This document shows, piece after piece, positions 25,868 to 33,355 of a stretch of 64,000 nt of DNA (positions within the stretch are counted from its first letter, which is position 1; every line of letters starts with the position of its first letter). The DNA is from Brevibacterium sp. (GTDB taxonomy: Bacteria > Actinomycetota > Actinomycetes > Actinomycetales > Brevibacteriaceae): positions 1 through 64,000 of the forward strand of contig NZ_JAPSIB010000012.1 in NCBI RefSeq assembly GCF_031179145.1, in the 5' to 3' direction. The notes under the pieces were generated by a model. The model was not told the origin of the DNA, ran no database searches, and was given only the letters and a program-made list of their open reading frames with translations. Both the position numbers and the translations under genes were made by a program.

Positions 25868-26743
25868 ATGCCCTCACATGCACCAGGTGGTTCCCGTTCG
25901 CAGATCTCTCCCGAGGATCTGCTCACCCTGCTCGCCGTCGCGAGGTTGGGGAAGTTCACCGCCGCCGCTCACAGCCTCGGCCTCAACCACACAACGGTGT
26001 CGCGGCGCATCTCCGCGCTCGAGAAAGCCTACGGCGAGAGGCTCCTCGTCGCCTCCCCCGACGGGTGGGAGCTGAGCGCGGCCGGGCGCGAACTCCTGCC
26101 CGTGGCGGAGGACATCGAAGCTGCCCTGGGGCGCATCGGCAACCGCGGGAGTGCCGCGCTGTCGGGAACCATCCGCCTGGCCTGCCCGCAGGCATTCGCC
26201 CTCGAGTACGCCGTCCCTGCGCTGACGCGGCTGCAGTCCCGGCATCCGCGCCTGCAGGTCGAGCTGCTGACGGTGACGCAGCGCGCCCGGCAGTATCGGT
26301 CGGGGGTCGACATCGAGGTCGTCGTCGGGAAGCCCGACGCCCCGCGCAGCGTCGCCAAGCACCTCCGCGACTACCGGCTCCAGCTCTACGCCTCGCAGGA
26401 GTACATTGACGCCCACTCGATGCCGACGAGCCTCGAGGACCTGGCAGGTCACCGGCTCATCTACTACATCGAGCACTCCCTGCACGTCGACGACCTCGAC
26501 GAGGCGGCCGAAGCTCTGCCGCGCGGTGCGGGCTTCTTCCGGTCCACCTCGGTGCACGCCCATGTCCTCGCGACCTCGAATTCGGTGGGGATCGGGATCC
26601 TGCCGGACTTCCTCGCCCGGCACAACAGCCGCCTCGTCCAGCTGCTGCCCGACCAGTTCTCGAAGCCGGTGTCGTACTGGGCCTCGGTCCGGCACGAAGC
26701 GCTGCGCAATGTCGGTGTGCGCAGCGTCCTCGAGGCGCTCTAG
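25868..26743 (+). CDS. LysR-family transcriptional regulator
   Basis: 291 residues. The N-terminal winged helix-turn-helix (about 14-75) reads LLTLLAVARLGKFTAAAHSLGLNHTTVSRRISALEKA-like in the standard LysR order, shown here only in outline. Residues ~100-290 form the periplasmic-binding-protein-like effector domain. The HTTVSRRI recognition helix is typical of the branch that activates short catabolic operons. It is divergent from the beta-hydroxyacid dehydrogenase and convergent with the hydroxybutyrate dehydrogenase (5-base gap), so either could be its target. Confidence 0.9.
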   Translation: MPSHAPGGSRSQISPEDLLTLLAVARLGKFTAAAHSLGLNHTTVSRRISALEKAYGERLLVASPDGWELSAAGRELLPVAEDIEAALGRIGNRGSAALSGTIRLACPQAFALEYAVPALTRLQSRHPRLQVELLTVTQRARQYRSGVDIEVVVGKPDAPRSVAKHLRDYRLQLYASQEYIDAHSMPTSLEDLAGHRLIYYIEHSLHVDDLDEAAEALPRGAGFFRSTSVHAHVLATSNSVGIGILPDFLARHNSRLVQLLPDQFSKPVSYWASVRHEALRNVGVRSVLEAL

Positions 26744-26748
26744 CGCGC

Positions 26749-27495
26749 CTAGGCCGCGGTCCAGCCTCCGTCGATGCTGTGCGCGCTGCCGTTGACCACG
26801 GCGGCGGCATCGCTGACGAGGAACAGGGCGAGTTGTGCGACGTCCTCGGGTTCGGCGAGCCTCGGGACCGACGAGTGGCCGAGGAACACCTTCTCCAGCA
26901 CCTCGGCCTCACTGATGCTGTTCGTCTTCGCAAGCTCCGCGATCTGGCCCTTGACCAGCGGCGTGAGCACATAGCCGGGGTTGATCGCATTGCACGTCAC
27001 CCCGTGCGGACCCGCTTCGAGCGCGGTGGTCTTCGTCAGTCCCATCAGCCCGTGCTTGGCTGCGACATAGGCCGATTTGTGCGGCGAGGCGCGCAGCCCA
27101 TGCACGGAGGAGACGTTGACGATCCGGCCCCACCCCTTCTCGTACATGCCGGGCAGGGCCGACTTCGTCAGCACGAACGGCGCCTCGAGCATCAGAGTGC
27201 TGATCAGGCGCCACTCCTCGAGCGGGAAATCGATGAGGGGGTGGATGCGCTGAATGCCGGCGTTGTTGACGAGGATGTCGACGTCGAGGTTGACCTTCTC
27301 CAGCGCCGAGGTGTCGGTCAGGTCGACGCCCCACGCCTCGCCCTCGAGGGCCTCGGCGACGGCCGTCGCGTCGGCGGCGTTGACGTCGGCGACGATGACG
27401 TGGGCTCCCGCGTTCGCGAATTCCTCGCACATCGCCTTGCCCAGGCCTGAGGCGCCGCCGGTGACGAGAGCGCGCTTCCCGGTCAGATCAGTCAT
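26749..27495 (-). CDS. 3-hydroxybutyrate dehydrogenase (SDR family)
   Basis: 248 residues, a classical short-chain dehydrogenase. It has the NAD-binding TGGASGLG, the NNAG motif, catalytic Ser in VNVSSVHG and Tyr-x3-Lys in YVAAKHG. The segments VHGLRASPHKSAYVAAKHG and NAINPGYVLTPLV are characteristic of D-3-hydroxybutyrate dehydrogenases, which interconvert 3-hydroxybutyrate and acetoacetate. The ATG at 27495 has GGAGGAGAC just upstream; a start 10 codons earlier does not. It lies 51 bases downstream of the MHS transporter gene, and the two probably form one operon for uptake and oxidation of a short hydroxy acid. Confidence 0.87.
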   Translation of the reverse strand: MTDLTGKRALVTGGASGLGKAMCEEFANAGAHVIVADVNAADATAVAEALEGEAWGVDLTDTSALEKVNLDVDILVNNAGIQRIHPLIDFPLEEWRLISTLMLEAPFVLTKSALPGMYEKGWGRIVNVSSVHGLRASPHKSAYVAAKHGLMGLTKTTALEAGPHGVTCNAINPGYVLTPLVKGQIAELAKTNSISEAEVLEKVFLGHSSVPRLAEPEDVAQLALFLVSDAAAVVNGSAHSIDGGWTAA

Positions 27496-27546
27496 CTGTC
27501 TCCTCCATGTCCGGTTCGGGGTCACTCCCTGCCGAGCGTACTGCGG

Positions 27547-28899
27547 TCATGGTCTGCCCACGCCTCGGCGATCACGGTCGACCTGATCGAGCGAGTGGAG
27601 GTCGATCCCCTTGGTCTCTCGGGTGAACACCAGTGCGACCATCGAGATCACTGCCGCAATCAGCAGGTAGATCGCGATCGGCACGGACGAATCGAACCGG
27701 TCGAGCAGCGCGGTGGCGATGATCGGGGCGAACGAGCCGGCCACGATCGCCGTCACCTGGTAGCCCGTGGACACGCCGGAGTTGCGCATCCGGGTCGGGA
27801 ACATCTCCGCCATGATGGCCGGCTGGCCCGCATACATGAAGGCGTGGAACAGGAGCCCGAGAAGCAGAGCGAGGAAGATCATCAGCCCGTTCGCGGTGTC
27901 GTACATCGGGAAGGCGAAGAAGCCCCACGAGGCGGTGAGCACGATGCCGATGCCGTAGGGCAGCTTGCGCCCGACTTTGTCGCCCATGGCACCGACGAAC
28001 GGCACCAGCACCGCGTGGAGGGCATGGGCGCCGAGCAGCAGACCGAGGATCTCGCTCGACGTGATCCCGACAGCCACCGCCAGGTACGTGATCGAGAAGG
28101 TGACGACGAGGTAGTAGTGGATGTTCTCGACGAATCGCAGACCCATTGCGGTGAAGACCTCACGCGGGTAGCGCTTGAACACGGCCTTGACACCGTAATC
28201 GACGCCCTCTTCGACCTCGAGCTGAGCCTGTTCGAAGATCGGCGCATCGGTGACGCGTGTCCGGATGTAATAGCCGATGAGCACGATGACTGCGGAGAGC
28301 CAGAACGCCACTCGCCAGCCCCAGGAGAGGAAGTCCGCTTCGCTCAGAGTCGAGGTGAGGAGGAACAGGACGCCGGTGGCCAGCAGGTTGCCCAGCGGCA
28401 CTCCGGACTGCGGCCAGGAGGACCAGAATCCGCGTTCCTTATCGGGGGAATGCTCGGCCACGAGCAGGACGGCGCCACCCCACTCTCCGCCGACGGCGAA
28501 GCCCTGGACAATGCGCAGCAGCACGAGCAGGATCGGAGCGAGGTATCCGATCTGGTCGAAGGTCGGCAGGCAGCCCATGAGGAACGTCGCCACTCCGACA
28601 AGGATGATGGACAGCTGCAGCAGCTTCTTGCGCCCGTACTTGTCCCCGAAGTGTCCGAAGACGATGCCTCCGACCGGACGGGCGATGAAACCGACCGCAT
28701 AGGTGGCGAAGCCGAGCAGGATCGGCGTCAGCGGGTTGTCCGAGGGTGGGAACAGAATGAAGTTGAACACCAGTGTGGCGGCTGACCCATAGAGGAAGAA
28801 CTCGTACCACTCGACGACGGTTCCGGCCATCGAGGCGACGACGACCTTGCGCAGCTGCGAGCGGATCGACTTCCTCTCGGCGCTGTTCGAAGAACTCAT
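27547..28899 (-). CDS. MFS transporter, metabolite:H+ symporter (MHS) family
   Basis: 450 residues, twelve membrane helices. MHS-family marks include GTVVEWYEFFLYG at the start, ARPVGGIVFGHFGDKYGRKK between helices 2 and 3, LRIVQGFAVGGEWGGAVLL in helix 4 and SWPQSGVPLGNLLATG. Relatives carry organic acids, betaines or shikimate with protons. The 3-hydroxybutyrate dehydrogenase downstream suggests a short-chain (hydroxy)carboxylate. The ATG has AAGGAGAG 3-10 bases upstream, and a perfect 10-base inverted repeat lies immediately before that ribosome-binding site. Confidence 0.9.
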   Translation of the reverse strand: MSSSNSAERKSIRSQLRKVVVASMAGTVVEWYEFFLYGSAATLVFNFILFPPSDNPLTPILLGFATYAVGFIARPVGGIVFGHFGDKYGRKKLLQLSIILVGVATFLMGCLPTFDQIGYLAPILLVLLRIVQGFAVGGEWGGAVLLVAEHSPDKERGFWSSWPQSGVPLGNLLATGVLFLLTSTLSEADFLSWGWRVAFWLSAVIVLIGYYIRTRVTDAPIFEQAQLEVEEGVDYGVKAVFKRYPREVFTAMGLRFVENIHYYLVVTFSITYLAVAVGITSSEILGLLLGAHALHAVLVPFVGAMGDKVGRKLPYGIGIVLTASWGFFAFPMYDTANGLMIFLALLLGLLFHAFMYAGQPAIMAEMFPTRMRNSGVSTGYQVTAIVAGSFAPIIATALLDRFDSSVPIAIYLLIAAVISMVALVFTRETKGIDLHSLDQVDRDRRGVGRP

Positions 28900-29211
28900 G
28901 ACTCTCCTTGGTTTCCACGATCCGCCACGTCATTGTCAGGGCGGATCGTACCGACTGCCGGGAGGACACCTCGCGGTCCGCGTCCATGCGGTCACGAGGA
29001 GCACCGCTCGTTCCGAGCGACCCGGCGAATATGATCCAGACAACAGTCTGCGTCATCTCACCAGGTTTGTGGCGATCTCGACGCCAACGATCCGAGAACC
29101 TCCTGAGCAATCATGCACAGCAGGTGTGCTTGTCTGTGCCGGGTGAGCGCGACGGGCCCTTCCGCGGCTCGCCCGACCGGTCCCCAGGTGCGTCGTGTCG
29201 AGGAGGTGCGG
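28900..29211. other. Intergenic region between MHS transporter and CopD/CtaG gene
   Basis: 312 bases without a convincing gene. The MHS side holds the operator-like inverted repeat listed separately. Near 29140-29175 a GC-rich imperfect stem (GGTGAGCGCG...CGCGGCTCGCCC) lies downstream of the CopD/CtaG stop and might terminate that transcript. Nothing else stands out. Confidence 0.4.
28917..28949. promoter_or_regulatory. Perfect inverted repeat upstream of the MHS transporter (candidate operator)
   Basis: ACGATCCGCC (28917-28926) and GGCGGATCGT (28940-28949) are exact complements separated by 13 bases. The proximal arm starts 18 bases before the ATG of the minus-strand transporter, just upstream of its AAGGAG. 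A dimeric repressor bound here would block transcription or initiation. An RNA hairpin is the alternative. Confidence 0.6.
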
Positions 29212-31272
29212 CTACCGGCGGGTCTCGGTGTCGCGAGCGGCCATCTTCTGAAGCATCTCGTTGTAGGCCCGCAGCTCCGAGTCGTCGGTGCGCGCCTCAC
29301 TGCGATCGACGCGTTTGGCCTCCCTGTCCGACGACGTCGCCCACTGCATCGCGACCATGATGGCCACGAACAGGGTCGGGATCTCGCCGATGCCCCAGGC
29401 GATCGCACCGCCCTCCTGCTGGTCCTCGATCGCCGTGTAGCCCCAGTCGGCACCGATGTTGCCGAACCAGTCGCCCTCGATGAGGACCTCCGAGCTCATG
29501 AGCGAGATGCCGAAGAACGCGTGGAATGCCATCGTGATGAGCAGCGTGAGCAGCCGCAGCGGATACGGGTAGCGCTTGACGCCGGGATCGATGCCGATGA
29601 GGGCCTGGCCGAAGAGGTACCCGGCCCCGAGGAAGTGGAGAATCATCAGTTCGTGCCCGATGTGCGTGTCGAGGGCGTACCACATGATCCCCGAGTAGTA
29701 GAAGACGATGAGGGATCCGGCGAAGTTCACGCTGGCCACGATGGGGTTGGCGAAGAATCGCAGCCACGGAGTGTGGACGAGCCACAGAACCCACTCCCGG
29801 ATTCCGCGCGAGCCGTCGGTGCGCGGGGTGGTGGCGCGCATGAGCATTGTGATCGGGGCACCGAGGACCATCGGCAGCGGCACCACCATGACCAGGAGCA
29901 TGTGCTGGATCATGTGCGCGGAGAATTGGACTTCGCCGTAGACCCGGGCCCCGCCCGAGGTGACGTAGAACAGGAGGACCATGCCCACCAGCCAGCTGAC
30001 CAGGCGCAGCACCGACCAGGAGTCACCTCGGCGGCGGAGGCGGACGAAGCCTGCGACATACGCGATCGCCAGCCCCACGGAGATCACGACCCACAGCGGG
30101 TCGAGCGACCATTCCGTGAAGTACCGGGCGAAGGTCGGTGGCGGCGGGAGAGGCTCTCCGGTCAGGATCTGGGCCGGGGTGGGATCGCCGACCGGCTCCT
30201 GCGGCACCGGCGGCTGGGACCGGGACAAGGCCACAGCCAGCCCCATGGTGGCGCCGAAGATGACGAACTCGACGACGATGAGACGCCAGAACTCAACCCG
30301 CGCCGAGGCGGCCGCGGCGAGCCGTCGGATGACGAAGCGACGGTGCCAGAACCCGATCAGACCGAGCAGGATCGTGGCGAACGACTTGGCGAGGATGACC
30401 ATCCCGTACGGGGTGGTGAGATCGTCGAGGTCGTGGACGCGCAGAGAGGCGTTGACGACTCCGGAGAAGGCGACGAGGGCGAAGGCGAAGAGCGCGAAGG
30501 AAGAGTACCGTTCGATCACGGCCGGCAGCTCGGCCGAGCGGGCGAGCTTTGCGCCGAGCAGGGCGATGACGAACAGACCACCCAGCCACGCGGTCACGCC
30601 GAGGAGGTGGAGGCCGATGCTGTTGACCGCCTGCGTGTGGCCGGACGCGGCGGAGGAATGCCCCATCAGCGCCAACGGGATCATGGCGCCGACGCCGAGG
30701 ACGGCGGCCAGTGCAATCCCCGGGTAGGAGCGGGAGCCGAAGCAGATCACCGAGGCGATGGCGACGAGGCCGACGATGAGGACCCACAGCTGACCGAATG
30801 CGATCTGTGTGAGGAAGACGCCGAGCTGGCCGGAGAAGTCGAGGTACGCCTGCGCGCCGACCGTATCGGCGAAGGTGAGGACGAGGACCGCAGCGGCGGA
30901 TACGGTCCAGACGACGGAGGACACCTCGGCGATCTTCAGCGCCTTCTCCCACAGCGGGTGGGGCGCCGGCACCGGGTCGCCCTCCTCACTGCGCCCGCCT
31001 TTTCTCCCGACCTTGCGTCCCTGAGTGCGCGGAAGGATGAGGAGGGCGAACATCAGGGCGCCGAGGGTCAGTGACATCGCGAGATTGAAGACGAACTTCG
31101 CGGCCGGCAGCCCGAAGCGGACGGAGGGACCCGGGTCGTTGAGGAGCGTTGCGTCGGCGGCACCGGTGTAGAGCATCGCGGCGGTCCCGGCGATCAGCCC
31201 GGCGAGGACGACGAGCGGGACGGCGGCACGGGAGGCGAACCGGGTGACCGGTTCGACGGACACAGAGCTCAC
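29212..31272 (-). CDS. Fused CopD-type copper transport / CtaG cytochrome c oxidase assembly membrane protein
   Basis: 686 residues, about fourteen membrane helices. The N-terminal half (to ~370) is a CopD-like domain with GAMIPLALMGHSSAASGH and LGVTAWLGGLFVIAL. The C-terminal half (~400-650) is a caa3_CtaG domain with VQFSAHMIQHMLLV-type His motifs (EVQFSAHMIQHMLL), HTPWLRFFANP, HIGHELMILHFLGAG and FHAFFGISLMSS. The conserved His residues probably bind copper for delivery to cytochrome oxidase. I chose a GTG at 31270-31272 because it overlaps the stop of a 16-codon leaderless leader peptide as GTGA. A TTG 28 codons upstream is the only longer option. Confidence 0.88.
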   Translation of the reverse strand: MSSVSVEPVTRFASRAAVPLVVLAGLIAGTAAMLYTGAADATLLNDPGPSVRFGLPAAKFVFNLAMSLTLGALMFALLILPRTQGRKVGRKGGRSEEGDPVPAPHPLWEKALKIAEVSSVVWTVSAAAVLVLTFADTVGAQAYLDFSGQLGVFLTQIAFGQLWVLIVGLVAIASVICFGSRSYPGIALAAVLGVGAMIPLALMGHSSAASGHTQAVNSIGLHLLGVTAWLGGLFVIALLGAKLARSAELPAVIERYSSFALFAFALVAFSGVVNASLRVHDLDDLTTPYGMVILAKSFATILLGLIGFWHRRFVIRRLAAAASARVEFWRLIVVEFVIFGATMGLAVALSRSQPPVPQEPVGDPTPAQILTGEPLPPPPTFARYFTEWSLDPLWVVISVGLAIAYVAGFVRLRRRGDSWSVLRLVSWLVGMVLLFYVTSGGARVYGEVQFSAHMIQHMLLVMVVPLPMVLGAPITMLMRATTPRTDGSRGIREWVLWLVHTPWLRFFANPIVASVNFAGSLIVFYYSGIMWYALDTHIGHELMILHFLGAGYLFGQALIGIDPGVKRYPYPLRLLTLLITMAFHAFFGISLMSSEVLIEGDWFGNIGADWGYTAIEDQQEGGAIAWGIGEIPTLFVAIMVAMQWATSSDREAKRVDRSEARTDDSELRAYNEMLQKMAARDTETRR

Positions 31273-31319
31273 GCGACTGTGCTCACTGAGTTCGACGTGA
31301 AAGTTCGCGTTGCGTCCAT
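31269..31319 (-). CDS. Leader peptide (16 codons) coupled to the CopD/CtaG gene
   Basis: A short frame MDATRTFTSNSVSTVA begins at an ATG (31317-31319) lying exactly six bases after TACCCT (31326-31331), the same spacing as other leaderless starts in the window. It ends in TGA overlapping the GTG start of the CopD/CtaG gene. Ser and Thr make up 7 of the 16 residues. If the mRNA is leaderless, ribosomes can only reach the large gene by translating this peptide and restarting. No homologue can be judged from such a short sequence. Confidence 0.45.
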   Translation of the reverse strand: MDATRTFTSNSVSTVA

Positions 31320-31621
31320 GCTTCCAGGGTAGCTCTCGGCCCTGAGTGTCAGCCAACCATCAGGGGCGGACGTGGCCGATATCTCGCACCCGCCTCGGCG
31401 AGTGACCGCAATGGGCGCAGTGGTCGCCCAACGGTCCCAGTGGTCGCCCAATGCCCGACTTCGCCGCGTCGGTCCCCCCTTATAGCTGGGGCCACCGGGG
31501 CCGCGTGGGGCAGCGGAGCTGTCGGAACCTGCGCCGCAACGCCGGACAGGCGGCTGAATAGACGGAATGACCCGAACCATGCGGTTCGGGTCATTCCGTC
31601 AACACTTGACTCAGCCGAGGA
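31320..31621. other. Intergenic region between CopD/CtaG leader and hupB
   Basis: Apart from the TACCCT promoter element and the long terminator at 31561-31600, this stretch contains a 14-base direct repeat CAGTGGTCGCCCAA at 31419-31432 and 31439-31452 (period 20). It may be an activator or repressor site for the minus-strand CopD/CtaG promoter, about 90 bases upstream of its -10. No gene is supported. Confidence 0.45.
31561..31600 (-). terminator. Perfect 18-bp stem-loop terminator after hupB
   Basis: GACGGAATGACCCGAACC (31561-31578) and its exact complement (31583-31600) enclose a four-base loop ATGC. It lies 22 bases after the hupB stop, between two minus-strand genes. There is no U-tract, as is common for actinobacterial terminators. 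Confidence 0.8.
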
Positions 31622-31909
31622 TCACTCAGGACTGCCGGCAGCAGCCTTGAGCTTGGAACCGGCGGACAGCTTCACGGAGTAGCCGGCCTTGATCTGGATC
31701 TCTTCACCAGTCTGCGGGTTACGTCCCTTGCGAGCGGCGCGTTCGGTGCGCTCGACTGCCAACCACCCGGGGATGGTGAGCTTTTCGCCCTGGGCGACGA
31801 CGTCGGAGAAGACATCGAAGACACCATCGAGAACGTCAGAGACCTGCTTCTGGGTCAGGCCCGACTTCTCGGCAACTTCTGCTACGAGCTCACTGCGGTT
31901 CTTAGCCAT
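31622..31909 (-). CDS. hupB: HU-family DNA-binding protein
   Basis: 95 residues, a full-length HU/IHF nucleoid protein. It has the N-terminal helix pair NRSELVAEVAEKSGLTQKQV, the beta-arm with the GRNPQTGEEI tip that intercalates in DNA, and the C-terminal helix with KLSAGSKLK. It lacks the Lys/Ala-rich C-terminal tail seen in mycobacterial and streptomycete HupB/HupS. AAGGAGG precedes the ATG. A hairpin (31940-31964) lies in its leader and a strong terminator follows it, so it is monocistronic. Confidence 0.95.
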   Translation of the reverse strand: MAKNRSELVAEVAEKSGLTQKQVSDVLDGVFDVFSDVVAQGEKLTIPGWLAVERTERAARKGRNPQTGEEIQIKAGYSVKLSAGSKLKAAAGSPE

Positions 31910-31939
31910 AAAAGTGTCCTCCTTAGGACAAGTCGGTAG

Positions 31940-31964
31940 GTTACCGGTCCGTTTATCCGGTAAC
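31940..31964 (-). terminator. Stem-loop between rpsN and hupB
   Basis: GTTACCGG (31940-31947) pairs with CCGGTAAC (31957-31964) around a nine-base loop. It lies 15-39 bases after the rpsN stop, so it probably terminates the rpmB-rpmG-rpsN transcript. It could instead lie in the hupB 5' UTR. Confidence 0.55.
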
Positions 31965-31978
31965 GAACTTCCTCGAGA

Positions 31979-32284
31979 TTACCAGCTGGACTTGGTGATG
32001 CCCGGCAACTCGCCGTTGTGCGCCATTTCGCGGAAACGCACACGGGAGAGGCCGAACTTGCGCAGGTAACCGCGGGGGCGACCGTCCACCTGGTCACGGT
32101 TGCGGACGCGAACCGGCGAAGCGTCGCGCGGAAGCTTCTGCAGGCCGAGGCGTGCCTCTTCCCGCTGCTCGTCGGTGCTGTTGGGCGACACGAGCTGCTT
32201 CTTGAGAGCGAGGCGACGCTCTGCATAGCGCTCGACGATGACGCGACGCTGCTTGTCGCGTGCGATCTTTGACTTCTTAGCCAT
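31979..32284 (-). CDS. rpsN: 30S ribosomal protein uS14, zinc-independent form
   Basis: 101 residues, the long C- form of S14: [12 protein letters not shown] at the N-terminus and [31 protein letters not shown] near the C-terminus. The zinc-binding CxxC pairs of the 61-residue C+ form are absent. It is the third gene of a cluster with bL28 and bL33, both also without zinc ligands. In characterised actinobacteria such paralogues replace zinc forms during zinc starvation under Zur control. Whether a second, zinc-type set exists cannot be seen here. Confidence 0.95.
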   Translation of the reverse strand: MAKKSKIARDKQRRVIVERYAERRLALKKQLVSPNSTDEQREEARLGLQKLPRDASPVRVRNRDQVDGRPRGYLRKFGLSRVRFREMAHNGELPGITKSSW

Positions 32285-32290
32285 GCGGGA

Positions 32291-32458
32291 TCAGCGCTCC
32301 TCTCGGAAATCGACGTGCTTGCGAACAACCGGGTCGTACTTCTTGAGCACGATGCGATCCGGGTTGTTCCGGCGGTTCTTGCGAGTCACGTAGGTGTACC
32401 CGGTGCCGGCGGTCGACTTCAGCTTGATGATGGGACGAACGTCCTGAGTCTTAGCCAT
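32291..32458 (-). CDS. rpmG: 50S ribosomal protein bL33, zinc-independent form
   Basis: 55 residues beginning [20 protein letters not shown] and ending [17 protein letters not shown]. The [14 protein letters not shown] core identifies bL33. No cysteine is present, so this is the C- form. The ATG (32456-32458) overlaps the bL28 stop by one base (TGATG), and the uS14 gene starts 6 bases after its stop. Confidence 0.95.
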   Translation of the reverse strand: MAKTQDVRPIIKLKSTAGTGYTYVTRKNRRNNPDRIVLKKYDPVVRKHVDFREER

Positions 32459-32694
32459 CAGAGCTTCACTCCCTTGGCGATGAGTTCGGTGACCACGGCA
32501 TCGATTCCGCGCACGTCGATGACCTTGATGCCCTTGGCGGACAGGTTAAGGGTGACGTTGCGTCGCAAGGACGGCACGTAGTAGCGCTTTTTCTGAATGT
32601 TCGGGTTGAAACGACGCTTGGTGCGACGCTTCGAGTGGGACACGTTGTGTCCGAAACCGGGGACTGCCCCGGTCACTTGGCAGGTTGCTGCCAT
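32458..32694 (-). CDS. rpmB: 50S ribosomal protein bL28, zinc-independent form
   Basis: 78 residues, beginning [20 protein letters not shown]. The bL28 core [20 protein letters not shown] is clear. Where zinc-binding bL28 has CxxC twice, this protein has only CQVT and no second pair, so it is a C- form. GGAGGAG precedes the ATG. It is the first gene of the trio bL28-bL33-uS14, which is the usual composition of a Zur-controlled alternative ribosomal protein operon in actinobacteria. Its housekeeping role here is unproven. Confidence 0.95.
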   Translation of the reverse strand: MAATCQVTGAVPGFGHNVSHSKRRTKRRFNPNIQKKRYYVPSLRRNVTLNLSAKGIKVIDVRGIDAVVTELIAKGVKL

Positions 32695-33355
32695 GTCTCT
32701 CCTCCAGTTCACAAGTTACCGACTCTCGAAACAAGCACGTGCCACCAGATTCCTCCCGGTTCGCACAGCCATACGGCCGCGCGCCCGCCAAGATCTGACC
32801 GCGTCGCCTTGCGCCGATGTCGGAAGACATCAACAAATTTTCACGAAGCTGCCACATCGGATTCCCATCCGACGAGCCGGAACGGTGTCCGACGTGTGGC
32901 GTTCGCAATGAAAATTGTGTACGCCAAAACAGGTTTGCCCGTTCGGGCGAGATGTCTCACCAGCGCTGAAGCCGTAGCCTGTGAGAGATGGCCGAAGCTG
33001 GAGTGCAGCGGTGGGTGAGCACCATGTCATCTCGCAGCGGACAGTCGAGGACTCTCCGACACGACACAACAAGAGACAAGTCTACGGAGAATCCAGGCTC
33101 CAGAGCAAATTCACCCCATCTCACCCTCCCGGGACACCCAGCGCTGCAGAGCCGCGACACCCGGCGCCGCGGATCCGGGGCCCCAGCGACTCACATTCGG
33201 GGCACCCGGCGCTGCAGATCCCCGGGCACCCGGCGTTGCCGATCCCGGCGCTTCATCTGCGGGTTCCGCGGACTTCTTCTCCATGTTGCCCGCACTTCGA
33301 TCTCGTGCCAAGGTAAGGAGATGATTGCCACCACCCCTGGCACTCTGGAGGACCG
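32695..33355. other. Long non-coding region upstream of rpmB, with a tandem repeat
   Basis: 661 bases without a convincing gene. The rpmB side contains AATTTTCA (32836-32843) and TGAAAATT (32909-32916), an inverted pair of Zur-like half-sites 65 bases apart; neither forms a full Zur box. TAGCCT at 32975-32980 could be a -10 for the plus-strand gene at 33356. A five-unit ~23-base tandem repeat occupies 33131-33245. A 123-codon frame across it (32988-33359) is rejected as a gene because the repeat period is not a multiple of three. Confidence 0.5.
33131..33245. repeat. Degenerate 23-base tandem repeat, five units
   Basis: Units start at 33131, 33154, 33177 (degenerate, 22 bases), 33199 and 33223. 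The shared pattern is GGGnCACCCGGCGCTGCAGA followed by TCC. The array is contiguous with no spacers, so it is not CRISPR. It ends 110 bases before the membrane-protein gene at 33356. Confidence 0.75.

Noticed and set aside
32836-32916. Zur operator for the ribosomal trio
   Set aside because: The two half-sites are 65 bases apart and neither is a full palindrome. Listed only as context.
33131-33245. CRISPR array
   Set aside because: Units are contiguous without unique spacers, degenerate, and no cas genes are present.
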